Source: Lepiota brunneoincarnata (taxonomy: Eukaryota > Basidiomycota > Agaricomycetes > Agaricales > Agaricaceae). Taken from it: 64,000 nt of DNA. Position numbers and translations under genes: made by a program. Position 1 is the first letter of the stretch. Each line of letters starts with the position of its first letter. The notes beneath the pieces are model-generated. The model was not told where the DNA came from. It ran no database searches and saw only the letters and a list, made by a program, of their open reading frames with translations. Location: contig JAEBUN010000003.1 of the NCBI GenBank assembly GCA_023014365.1, positions 2,356,001 through 2,420,000 of the forward strand, given 5' to 3'. Shown piece after piece: positions 1 to 9,021 of the stretch.

Positions 1-272
1 TAAAATAAAAACCAATAGATAAACATTAGTGAGGAAACTTGCTAACCCAGCTGGCTGTGATATAAATAGCCAGGCACCTAGGGAGCAAGTCCCTGAGAGC
101 AAATTGATGTCACTGATATTGGAACTCCTAGAATGATGCTCCTAAATGATGAGGAGACAATAAAATGATGAAGCTGAAGGCTTGTTTCAGGTATACCCAT
201 AAGTTAATTGTGTATTGTTATAAAAACTCATCTGTAAATTACATGGGAGGCAGGAATCTGCTTGCCTATTTC
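1..272 (+). repeat. Repeat X, truncated copy 0
   Basis: This segment matches 50969-51235 (forward) and 57200-57800 (reverse) almost base for base, so it is a third copy of the unclassified repeat X. It starts at the window edge and stops abruptly at 272, where the W LTR begins. No coding capacity is seen. Confidence 0.85.
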
Positions 273-276
273 TGTT

Positions 277-660
277 ATGAATAGTCTGGATTGAGAGGAA
301 CAAGAACAACTATTTGACTTTACAAGATGGGTACAGGAAACCACAGACCAGTTGTGAGTGCAGGAGTGTGAAGATGAAGAAGGGGAATATTATAACACCA
401 TGCAGGACCTGGCAAGAGACGCAGGAATGGAGATAACTCTGGAGGATATTCTGGAATACCCCAAGGACAAAGAAGATAGCCATGGATCAACCAATCCAAC
501 CTCCAATATGGATGGAAGCACCAAGAGAGTGGAGACTGAGAATGGAGGAGAATCCATGGAGATAGAATTGGGAGAAGAGAATTATGAGTCAGAGGAAAGC
601 AATGGAACATCGCACAGCAGTGGGATGGAGAATGAGGACACTGACCATTGTAATATATAA
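277..660 (+). pseudogene. Acidic ORF inside U3 of the W LTR
   Basis: A reading frame opens with ATG at the fifth base of the LTR and runs about 127 codons to a TAA at 658. It holds two internal stops, TGA at 292 (TGG in the other copy) and TGA at 355 (TGA in both copies). The product is very rich in Glu, Asp and Ser, with stretches such as LEDILEYP and ELGEENYESEESNGT. The reverse copy at 38326-38703 keeps the same frame, length and most residues. No known domain was recognised. It lies upstream of the TATA box, so in the 3' LTR it would sit downstream of pol in the genomic RNA. It could be a real U3 gene product or a chance frame. Confidence 0.5.
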
Positions 661-764
661 ATAACAGTAGGATGCCATCAGCTAGGATGCACATCATGGT
701 CAAGACTGTGCAGGACAAGTAGAACAGCCCAATAACCTATAACAAGTATATAGTATCTCATAGG

Positions 765-811
765 TATATAAGGCCTGTACAAGTAGAGACTAAAGCCTTA
801 AGCTTTAATCT
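765..811 (+). promoter_or_regulatory. W LTR promoter and self-primer sequence
   Basis: TATATAAG lies at 765-772. About 30 nt downstream, where transcription should start, is AAGCTTTAATCT (800-811), the exact reverse complement of the primer-binding site at 984-995. The start site itself is inferred from spacing. Confidence 0.7.
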
Positions 812-983
812 TGTTAACAGTGGTTGTTAACCCTCTCTGCCTTAACTTGGCATGTTCCCTTGTTATCTCATTGAGTGTGATCCACTAAGCTCTGCAAGGC
901 CAACCATCTCAGACACCTTGTAGAGTGATTGAAGGCTGTCTCCAGTTATCCTTGGATACAGAAGGAGCACAGATCATAACATT

Positions 984-995
984 AGATTAAAGCTT
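984..995 (+). other. W primer-binding site (self-priming type)
   Basis: AGATTAAAGCTT lies 2 nt after the LTR end and is complementary over 12 nt to 800-811 at the predicted 5' end of the transcript. This is the arrangement known for Tf1/sushi-group elements, which prime reverse transcription with the 5' end of their own mRNA. No tRNA-like site was recognised there. Confidence 0.75.
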
Positions 996-1137
996 TGTTT
1001 GGACAACCTCCATTGTACACCCCATGGCATCGGTATGCCTTGTCGCTACCCTTCCACACCGGCAGACAATATGCTTTATTGCTATCCGAGTGCCAACCAT
1101 ATCTGACAACACACCTTGTCACTGTCTGGTGATACAC

Positions 1138-1798
1138 TGTTAGAGCCGGTGCGGGTCGGAACCGAAGCGGAGGGTCGGGGTGGTATCCTTGGTATAAGGT
1201 AACCGGGGGACGGGACGACGTCAGTACGTAGACGGCGGGACCGAGGCGGAGTACTTCGGGCGGAGAGTGGACTTGCAGCCTCAGCTTATGTGCTGTGCCC
1301 TCCTACTGTCCGAGTCCGTATTTCAGGAAGTCGGGGCCGAAGCGGAGCGAGGCAGAGAGAGAGGAGGATAGGGAACAGGGGACTGGTCCGCTGCTCGATT
1401 TGATTATCAGACTGAGGAGTACAAGCCAAGTGCCTACGGTATATATACTACTAGCTCGACGAATTATGACTCGTACTGACTACGTGCGGAGCGAAGCGGA
1501 GACCCATATGGTTACAAGCGGATTACGAATAATTTCGAATGGAATGGAGACCGGTACGGGTATGGAGACTGGTAACGTATTCTGATTACGGACGGAGAAT
1601 GGAGAACTGGACAATGGGAGCACCGAGGGTCAGGTGATCGTGGCACGTGTAGAGGTAGGTCGCGTGATCGGGGCGAAGGGTTGCGGTCGGAGCCAGTCGG
1701 GGCCGAGTCGGAGGGCATAGGGTTGTCGTGTGGAGCACACGTGGAGTCGAGAAGCCGAAGCCTAATGGTTAAGCTCTAGGTTTGGTGTGGATATGACA
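1138..1798 (-). repeat. 3' LTR of Z (661 bp)
   Basis: TGTTAGAG...TATGACA on the + strand. It is the same length as the copy at 8356-9016, with five substitutions and no indel. The G-rich polypurine tract adjoins at 1799-1815, read on the - strand. Confidence 0.95.
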
Positions 1799-1815
1799 GT
1801 GCCCCCCCCTTTAGG
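1799..1815 (-). other. Polypurine tract of Z
   Basis: On the - strand the sequence AAAGGGGGGGGCAC lies immediately upstream of the 3' LTR, the usual place for the plus-strand primer of an LTR retrotransposon. Confidence 0.7.
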
Positions 1816-1874
1816 GCCGAGCCTCGAGGCCCAAGGCGGTCTAGACCGGGGCCCACCGGAAAATTCCACGAGGG

Positions 1875-1880
1875 TATAAA
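1875..1880 (+). promoter_or_regulatory. TATA box of the opposite-strand gene in Z
   Basis: TATAAA followed by an A run lies 55-60 bp upstream of the ATG at 1935 and faces away from the 3' LTR. It is a plausible separate promoter for the gene at 1935-3015. Function is inferred from position only. Confidence 0.45.
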
Positions 1881-1934
1881 AAAAAAGGTGAACTGATTCG
1901 AATTTGAGAGGACACAACTTGACCTCCTACCCCC

Positions 1935-3015
1935 ATGAGCAGACAACCATCCCGTCAACCGACCGCTACGGAGCGCAAGGCGTGATTACTGAGAGAGAAG
2001 GCGGAGCGAGAGGAACGAGAGCGGCTCGAAATCGAGAGGCTAGAAGAAGAGGAACGGCGAGAGGAGGAGGAGCGGCGGCTGGCAATAGAGTGCCAAGAGG
2101 AGGAGCGACGGCGGCTCATAGAGCTGCGCCAGCGACAAGCGGAAGAGTGCGCGAAGGAGCAATATGCGGAGGAGATCAGGAGGCAGCAAGAGGAAACCGC
2201 CGAGGCAGAGCGTCGGGCGATTCGGGCCCGACTCGTTGCGACGACCACAGGGGCCTCGTCGAGCCGTCTGTCGGAAGACCCGATGCAAGTAGATACGGAG
2301 GAGTCGGATCCCGAATATACGGATAGGGATGAGGCGAGGGACGAGGAGGAAGAGGGGGAGGAGGACTCCGGGGATTCAGGGGGTAAGGGTAAGGCAAAGG
2401 CGAGGGCGGCCCCACGACAGGGCAATGCGCACGTATTCGGGGGCGAGAATCCCTGCTGGAGGTGCCAGCAAGATGGGGTCCCATGTGAGGTGGCCGGCGG
2501 GTAAGTCATTTTGGAGGATTTCCGGACTACATACTGATAGTTTCTTAGTAACACCAGGAGTTGCCGTTGGTGCAGCAAAATGAAAAAACGGTGCGGGGGT
2601 CAAGAGGAGACGGAGCCGAGCGGGGCCGGTGGTTTGTCGGGCCAGCAATTCGAAGGTGAGTAAGGAATCCTGTATTATGATGGATGCCAATTGATGGACC
2701 TTGTAGAGTTGAAACGGCTCATCGAAGAAAGGCACCAGGAGACCGTCAAGAAAATCTACATCCTGGAGGTGCGAATTGAGCGGTCCATCGCTCAGTTGGG
2801 GGAAAAGGTCGACAAGATGGGGTCGCTTGCTGGCCTGCTACGAGCAACTACGGCGTTGGGAGGCTCAGGTGGACGGAAATTGGTCGAGTGGAAATTTTTC
2901 GGAGACGGAGGGTTCGGAGGGGAGTGTCGGGCCCGCTTCGGAGGAGGAGGTGCAGGATTTGATGGAAGAAGTGAATGGGTCGCCCGGGCTCTCTGGAGAC
3001 GACACCGATAGGTAG
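1935..3015 (+). CDS. Zn2Cys6-type coiled-coil protein gene, antisense inside Z
   Basis: A spliced gene on the strand opposite gag-pol, tail-to-tail with the chromodomain end at 3087. Exon 1 (1935-2500) encodes a long Arg/Glu helix (about residues 18-110, likely coiled coil), then an acidic stretch, then CWRCQQDGVPC. Intron 1 (2501-2548) starts GTAAGT, has TACTGAT and ends TTCTTAG. It splices in frame to exon 2 with CRWCSKMKKRC. Together the cysteines read CX2CX6CX9CX2CX6C, the GAL4-type zinc-cluster spacing. Intron 2 runs GTGAGT...TTGTAG (2656-2705). Exon 3 starts ELKRLIEERH; a one-base shift near 2820 is needed to reach the acidic C-terminus ending at TAG 3013. Codon 17 is TGA, probably from CGA. 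Basic residues lie in the second half of the cluster, unlike Gal4. A DNA-binding role is inferred only. Confidence 0.68.
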
Positions 3016-3086
3016 TTGTACGGGGTTGTTTTTTTTGGGTTTGTTTAATACATGGTTGTTTCTTGGTGTGATGTGTGGTCAGTAAC

Positions 3087-3407
3087 TCAAAGTGAGTGAA
3101 GAGGACCAGGCTTTGCAGGGTAAGAGGAATGAAAAGCCTCTACGAGATCTATAGCATGTTCAAGCTCGGTGGCTGGCAACCACGAGGACTCTTCTTCAGT
3201 GTCTTCGTAACCTAACCAGATGACTTTATAGAGGAGCTTGCACGCGCGGCGCCGATCGATCTTAGAGTCGACGATGCGGGCAATCTCGTATTCTGGTTCA
3301 CCGTCAATGGAAACCGGCGCGGGCGGCGGATCCGATCGGGCGGGTATGGTGTTAGGTGTGGCTGGTTCGAGCATGGAAACATGGAAGACTGGGTGTACTC
3401 CACGCAT
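3087..3407 (-). pseudogene. Chromodomain at the integrase C-terminus of Z
   Basis: It encodes the HPVFHVSML motif typical of the integrase C-terminal module. A chromodomain follows, with YEIARIVDSK, the aromatic-cage-like KVIWLGY and ESSWLPATEL. In chromoviruses this module tethers integration to modified histones. The frame is displaced from the integrase core by a single-base shift near 3380, so it is recorded as broken. Confidence 0.88.
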
Positions 3408-4456
3408 GGAGTCGGGAAGTCAGGAGTGTAAGGGAGTGAGTACCTGCTTGTGCAATGATCTCATAAGGCCCAAGGTACTTTTCGGAGAGTTTTTTGGAGG
3501 GACGGGTGGTGCGGAAGAATTGGGCTTTCACGAATACCTTTTGTCCAACCTTGAAGTCCGGGGCGGGGAGTCGGCGGGCGTCGGCGGAGGTCTGATAACG
3601 TTGCTGGGCTAGCGCTATTTCGGACTTCAGGGTGGTATGTAGGTCGTCGAGATCAACAGCAAAATGGCGGGCCCGGGCGGAGGCAAGATCGCGTTCAGGA
3701 TGAACTGTGATGTTCGGATGGTATCCTTTATTAGCGAAGAATGGGGAGATACCGGTGGTGGCACTAGGAGCGTTGTTGTAAGCAAACTCAGCTAGGGGTA
3801 GTAATTCGGACCAATTGTCCTGTTGGTAGTTACAATAGACCCGAAGGTATTGTTCGAGGGTCTGGTTGGTGCGTTCCGTTTGTCCGTCGCCTTCTGGATG
3901 GTAGCCCGAGGTGAAATGTAGCTTCATGTCAAGGGCTTGTCCCAATGAGCGGAAGAAGTGGGAGACGAATTCGGAGCCGCGGTCGGAGGTAACATGTTCG
4001 GGCACGCCGTGCTTAGAGAAGACGTGGAGGACGAATAGGCGGGCGAGGTCGGAGGAAGTGACGGTATCATAAGTCGGAATGAAGAGGGATTGTTTGGTGA
4101 GTCTGTCAACGATTACCAGGATGGCGTCATAGCCGGAGGAGGCGGGAAGTTTTTCGATGAAGTCCATGGAGATTGAATTCCAAGGGCGTTCGGGGATGGG
4201 GAGTTGCTTAAGGAGACCGTAGGGGCGATGGCGCTGGGGTTTAGACCTCATACAGGTGACGCAAGACTTACAGAAATCCTTGACGAAGGTGCGGACGCTA
4301 GGCCAGGTGTATTCGCGCCGGATGAGTTCCAGCGTTTTATTCTGACCGAAGTGGCCGGCTAGGACGTGATCATGCTTGTACTGGAGGACCCGAAGTCGGA
4401 GATTGTCGGCGTCAGGGACGTAGATTCTGTCGTCTAAGAGGAGGAAACCTTTATCA
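3352..4456 (-). pseudogene. Integrase of Z
   Basis: The zinc-binding H2C2 part reads HVLAGH ... CKSCVTC (about 4260-4390). The catalytic core has MDFIEKLP with the first Asp, VTSDRGSEF with the second, and HPEGDGQTERTNQ around the catalytic Glu. A GPYEI stretch follows before the C-terminal module. The enzyme would insert the cDNA into chromatin and generate the 5-bp duplication seen. The join to the chromodomain is frameshifted. Confidence 0.9.
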
Positions 4457-6758
4457 TTAACTGACCAACGGCCTTCTGGGCTGGCAAGATGGGCGGAAGC
4501 GGTCGGATCCGCTGGTAGGGCGGCGAGAATATCGCAGGTGTAGCTGATCGAGGTCCATGACTACAGCTGCGCGAAGGGAAGGGGCGTAAAGAGTGGTGGC
4601 ACGGACGGAGGCCGCGAGCTGTTCGTGAGTGAACACAGGCCGGAAGTTGTGCGGGTTGACTGATGCATAGTCGCTATTCCCCCCTTTAGGGTAGACGTCC
4701 CATCGTCTAGTTAGGGCGTCAGGCTTGGTGCCGAGGCGGCCGGGTCGGAAACGGATGACGAGGTGGAATTGGGATAGGAACTCGGACCAACGAGCTTGGC
4801 GGCGAGTCAGGATCTTGGTGGTGCAGAAGTATTCGAGGTTCTTGTGGTCAGTGACCACATCAATAGCAAGGGGGGCACCTTCGAGATAGTGCCGCCAGAT
4901 GCGAAAGGCTTCGAATATCGCCAGGAGTTCCTTGTCGTGAGTGTCATAGTTGAGTTCGGCCTGTGTTAAAGGTGCGGGAATGGAATGCAACGGGATGGAC
5001 CTCCCCATCGTCGGTGACGATAGAGAGGATTGCCGCAAGGGCGTAGTCGGAGGCGTCGGTCTCGACAATGATCTGAGCGTCGGGGACCCAAGGAGTGAGG
5101 ACGGGGGCGGAGATAAATGCTTCCTTCAGGGAGTTAAAGGCCTCGCGACAATCATCAGTAAAATTCCACTTCACGTCTTTGCGGGTGAGGCGAGTGAGCG
5201 GAACGACGATGTCGGAGTATCCGTGAATGAAGCGACGGTAGAAATTGGCGAAAGCCTAAGAAGGACTGGATGTCCTTGACTTTCTTAGGCTCAGGCCACT
5301 CCTGGATGGTCTTGACCTTAGATTGGTCCATTCGGAGGCCGTCGGGGGAGAGAATGTAGCCGAGATATTCCACTGTGTCAGAGTGGAACTGGCATTTGTC
5401 AGGGCGGGCGTATAGACCGTGTTGGCGGAGCCGCTTGAGGACCTCCTTGACTTGGTCACGATGGATACTATGGTTGTCGGAGTATATCAGAATGTCGTCA
5501 AGGTAGATAGTAACGCAGACGTCGAGCATGTCCTTGAATATATCGTTCATGAACCGCTGGAAGGTGGCGGGGGCATTGGTGAGGCCGAAAGGCATAACCA
5601 TCCATTCGAAGGAGCCGTAGCGGGTCCGAAAGGCGGTCTTCCATTCGTCGCCGTCAGCAACGCGGACAAGATGGTAGGCGTGGCGGAGGTCGATCTTGGT
5701 ATATACGCGAGCTTTGCGAGGGGAGTCTAAGAGGTCGGAGATGAGCGGAAGGGGATAGCGGTCCTTCTTGGTAATACGGTTGAGATCCTCTAAAATCAAC
5801 GCATAAGCGGAGGGAGCCGTCCTTTTTCTTGACGAAGAGGACCGGGGCTCCATGAGGGGAAGTGGAGGGGCGGATGAAACCAATAGATAAATGTTCGTCA
5901 ATAAAATCACGTAGAGCTCCAAGCTCCGATTGTGAAAGGGAGTAAATGGTACCGACCGGAGGCTGACCGCCATCCTCTAGGTTAATCTGGAGGTCGTAAG
6001 GGCGGTGTGGAGCAAGTGTGTCAGCACGCGATTTACTGAAAACGTCAGCGAACTCGTGGTATTCCTCGGGGATGGACGAGAGGTCAGGCGGTTCCTCGGA
6101 GACAGAAGAGGACGCGGCCGATGCGGAGGCGGCGGAAAGATTGATTCGGAATTGTTGGGAGCCAGGGAGCTTGGCAGCGCGGATAAAGGCAGGAGCGTTT
6201 ATCAAGGAGATGTGCGGTTTCGCAAGGGGGACAGATTGGGACGAGGTCCCGGACAGGGGTGGTGAACCTAGGTCAGGAGAGTCAGGGGCGGCCATAGGCG
6301 GAGCCGATGCGGGTGCGACGCAGGTAGAGACGGAAGCAGGATTCTCGAGTAGGGATGGCCGGAAAGTAATACTGCCCAAAGCCCAGTCAATCAACGGATT
6401 GTAGCGGGTGAGCCAGTTGTGTCCTAAGACCACAGAACAGGAAGAGTCGAGCTGGGTGACATAAGTGTCCAAAATGATAGATTCACCGGAGGGGAAGGAT
6501 ACAGGCAGTTGCGCAAGCTCCGTAATGTAGGCTGTTTGAGGTCCCATCAAATAACCGAAGTTCAATAGCCGGGATGGACGAGGTTGGAATACTATGAGAA
6601 CGAACGAAAGAAGAGTCCACAAAACAGTGAGTAGAACCACTATCAACAAGAGCTTTGAAAGGAGAAAAAGAAGAAGAAAAGTCAGAACTAACTACATTGT
6701 CCGTTGTAGAAAGCGGGTCCGAAGCGGAGAGTACAGGAGCGGAAACAGAGGGTAACAA
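4457..6758 (-). pseudogene. Protease, reverse transcriptase and RNase H of Z
   Basis: In order: aspartic protease (ALVDSGSTHCFVD near 6640), an RT with LRLCVDFRG, KIDLRHAYHLVRV, the MPFGLTNAPATFQ motif and the catalytic YLDDILIYS, then RNase H ([28 protein letters not shown]). Single-base shifts break the frame near 6560, 5800, 5250 and 5000; for example an extra T follows FRG near 5800. These are either real damage or base-calling errors. Confidence 0.9.
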
Positions 6759-6895
6759 AGTAACTAAAGGAGAAGTTAATGTAATATGAAGAGAGTTTGG
6801 ATCGGAAAGAGCGGACGCATTGAGACGGAAACTCTCTGGAGCACAGCAGAGTTCAATGCGATCCTCAGTCTGTGCAGAGGCCTGAGGACCGCCGA

Positions 6896-8302
6896 CTATT
6901 TTTCCGAGCTCGGGAGAGCTGGCGCGTCTGTCTCGGAAATCTGAGCCTGTCGGCCTTTAGCCTTGGCGTCAGGGAATTTCTTCTTGTCGCAGTTGGCAGC
7001 CCTGTGATTGGGATCTGCGCAGACAAGGCAGAGGTTATTGTCGAAACGTCGTTGACGTTCCTCAGGGGTTAATTTACCGTCCTTACCAAGTTTACTAGTA
7101 AGGTCGGACTTTGGCGGGGCCGATTTCTGACTGGCGGATGGGTTGGGCGGATTGCCCTTGAAGATGTTATTACTGGGGGTGCTGCCTTTGTTGTTACTGT
7201 TGGCAGGCTTGGCGGCAGGTTGATGGTTTGTCGTGGTGGAAGGGGATGGGTTGCCTCCAGGTTTCCTAGAGGCGGTCGGGTCCGAAGCGGCTTTGGCGCG
7301 GGCCTTCTCGCGTTGGCGTTCCCAGTAGCGAGCATCGATCTTCATCGCTGCTGCTCGCATTTCGATGAAGGTGTTGGGCTTGCCGTCGGGCCGATTGGAC
7401 AGAATGTCCTGGATGCGGTCGGGGAGGCCTTTGTAGTAGCAGTGACAGAATACCTCATCACCCCAGCGGAGTTGGCCGGCCAGACAGAGAAAGTCGACGT
7501 TGTAGACGGCGATCTTTTCGTCATAGCGCATTCGGAGGGAGTCAAGCTGCTCAGCAGCTTCTCCGGTCGGATCCGCGGGACCGAAATTGGTCTGCAGTTC
7601 CAGGGTGAACTGATCCCAGTCCTCGATCCAATCGTGCATTATTCCGTGGTTGTCGGCCTCGTTGAGGCCGATTTCAAAGTGTTGCTGGGCCACGCCGGTA
7701 AGGTACGTCAACGCGAAGTTGACCTTGGTGGCAGGGATAGCGAACTGGGCCGGGTTAGTACGGAAGTAGAGTCGACATTGGAAGAGGAAAGGTTTGAGTT
7801 TGGTGGGGTCGGAACCTGTAAAGATGTCAGGTTCGCGAGCCTTGGTACGGGGGGTTCGGGGAGGCTGTGGGGGTTGAGAGTTCCCACGGCCGTCCATTTG
7901 ATCGGCTATTCGTTGGAAAACTCGGAGCAGGAGTTGGTCATGGTCATTTTGGGTGTTGCCAGGCGGAATGTTGTTATTGTTGTCGTTGTTGTCTGACGGT
8001 TTGTTGTCGTCCGGGGGTCCGTCCCCATTGTCAGGGTAGTCGTCGGGATCACCAGGGTCGCTGGGATCGGGATTTGGGTCGGGGCCACCGTCGGAGCCGT
8101 CGGGAGTCTGGAATAGTGAAGGTTGAATATCTTCACTGAACCGGTCTGGAGTTGAGGGCACGATGGATTGTTGGCGAGGGGGAGAAACCCTCGGGGGGTT
8201 GGGTTGTAATTCCTCGGAAGGAGATTGTCGAATGATGCGTTTGCTACGGCGAGCGGCTGGAGTTACCCGAGTGCGGGGACGGGTGACTGTTCAAGAGACC
8301 AT
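6896..8302 (-). pseudogene. Gag of Z
   Basis: The start is ATG at 8302-8300, just after the primer-binding site. Codon 4 is TGA in a context that would be CGA, so the protein would restart internally. The 5' part is Pro/Asp/Asn-rich and low-complexity. The capsid-like part has ARTPRTKAREPDIF and YLTGVAQQHFE. The C-terminal zinc knuckle is CLVCADPNHRAANC (CX2CX4HX4C). Apart from the codon-4 stop the frame is open to a stop at 6896. Confidence 0.88.
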
Positions 8303-8340
8303 GGTTAGAAAGGATTAGAGTGTAAGGGACAGTAGGAGTT

Positions 8341-8353
8341 TCAGTCTGATAAT
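8341..8353 (-). other. Z primer-binding site (self-priming type)
   Basis: On the - strand ATTATCAGACTGA follows the 5' LTR by 2 nt. It is complementary over 13 nt to LTR bases 8631-8643, which lie 15-22 nt downstream of a TATATATA at 8658-8665 in the transcribed direction. The predicted mRNA 5' end can therefore fold back as primer. Confidence 0.72.
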
Positions 8354-8355
8354 AC

Positions 8356-9016
8356 TGTTAGAGCCGGTGCAGGTCGGAACCGAAGCGGAGGGTCGGGGTG
8401 GTATCCTTGGTATAAGGTAACTGGGGGACGGGACGACGTCAGTACGTAGACGGCGGGACCGAGGCGGAGTACTTCGGGCGGAGAGTGGACTTGCGGCCTC
8501 AGCTTATGTGCTGTGCCCTCCTACTGTCCGAGTCCGTATTTCAGGAAGTCGGGGCCGAAGCGGAGCGAGGCAGAGAGAGAGGAGGATAGGGAACAGGGGA
8601 CTGGTCCGCTGCTCGATTTGATTATCAGACTGAGGAGTACAAGCCAAGTGCCTACGGTATATATACTACTAGCTCGACGAATTATGACTCGTACTGACTA
8701 CGTGTGGAGCGAAGCGGAGACCCATATGGTTACAAGCGGATTACGAATAATTTCGAATGGAATGGAGACCGGTACGGGTATGGAGACTGGTAACGTATTC
8801 TGATTACGGACGGAGAATGGAGAACTGGACAATGGGAGCACCGAGGGTCAGGTGATCGTGGCACGTGTAGAGGTAGGTCGCGTGATCGGGGCGAAGGGTT
8901 GCGGTCGGAGCCAGTCGGGGCCGAGTCGGAGGGCATAGGGTTGTCGTGTGGAGCACACGTGGAGTTGAGAAGCCGAAGCCTAATGGTTAAGCTCTAGGTT
9001 TGGTGTGGATATGACA
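8356..9016 (-). repeat. 5' LTR of Z (661 bp)
   Basis: Partner of 1138-1798, followed by the target duplication TACAC. It holds the TATA-like element 8658-8665 that would drive - strand transcription of Z. Confidence 0.95.
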
Positions 9017-9021
9017 TACAC

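Larger units (their letters stand above)
273..981 (+). repeat. 5' LTR of W (W-type LTR, 709 bp)
   Basis: It begins TGTTATGA and ends TCATAACA, an 8-bp perfect terminal inversion. A second full-length copy lies in reverse at 37998-38707, flanked by a TTATC duplication, which confirms both ends. A TATA box, a self-primer sequence and an ORF in U3 lie inside. Confidence 0.92.
1138..9016 (-). mobile_element. Z: complete Ty3/gypsy chromovirus
   Basis: A 7879-bp element with two 661-bp LTRs, flanked by TACAC at 1133-1137 and 9017-9021. In transcription order (right to left) it has the 5' LTR, PBS, gag, protease, RT, RNase H, integrase, chromodomain, an opposite-strand gene, polypurine tract and 3' LTR. 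It is GC- and CpG-rich and the LTRs differ at only five positions, so it is the youngest insertion here. The coding region nevertheless holds several single-base frameshifts. Confidence 0.95.

Noticed and set aside
1295..1585. 96-codon frame inside the Z LTR, repeated at 8513
   Set aside because: It lies within LTR sequence, is repeated only because the LTRs are, has no recognisable motif, and the region is GC-rich, where open frames are common.
7220..7996. 258-codon frame antisense to Z gag
   Set aside because: It is a shadow of gag codon bias, with no introns or recognisable domain; gag on the - strand explains the sequence.
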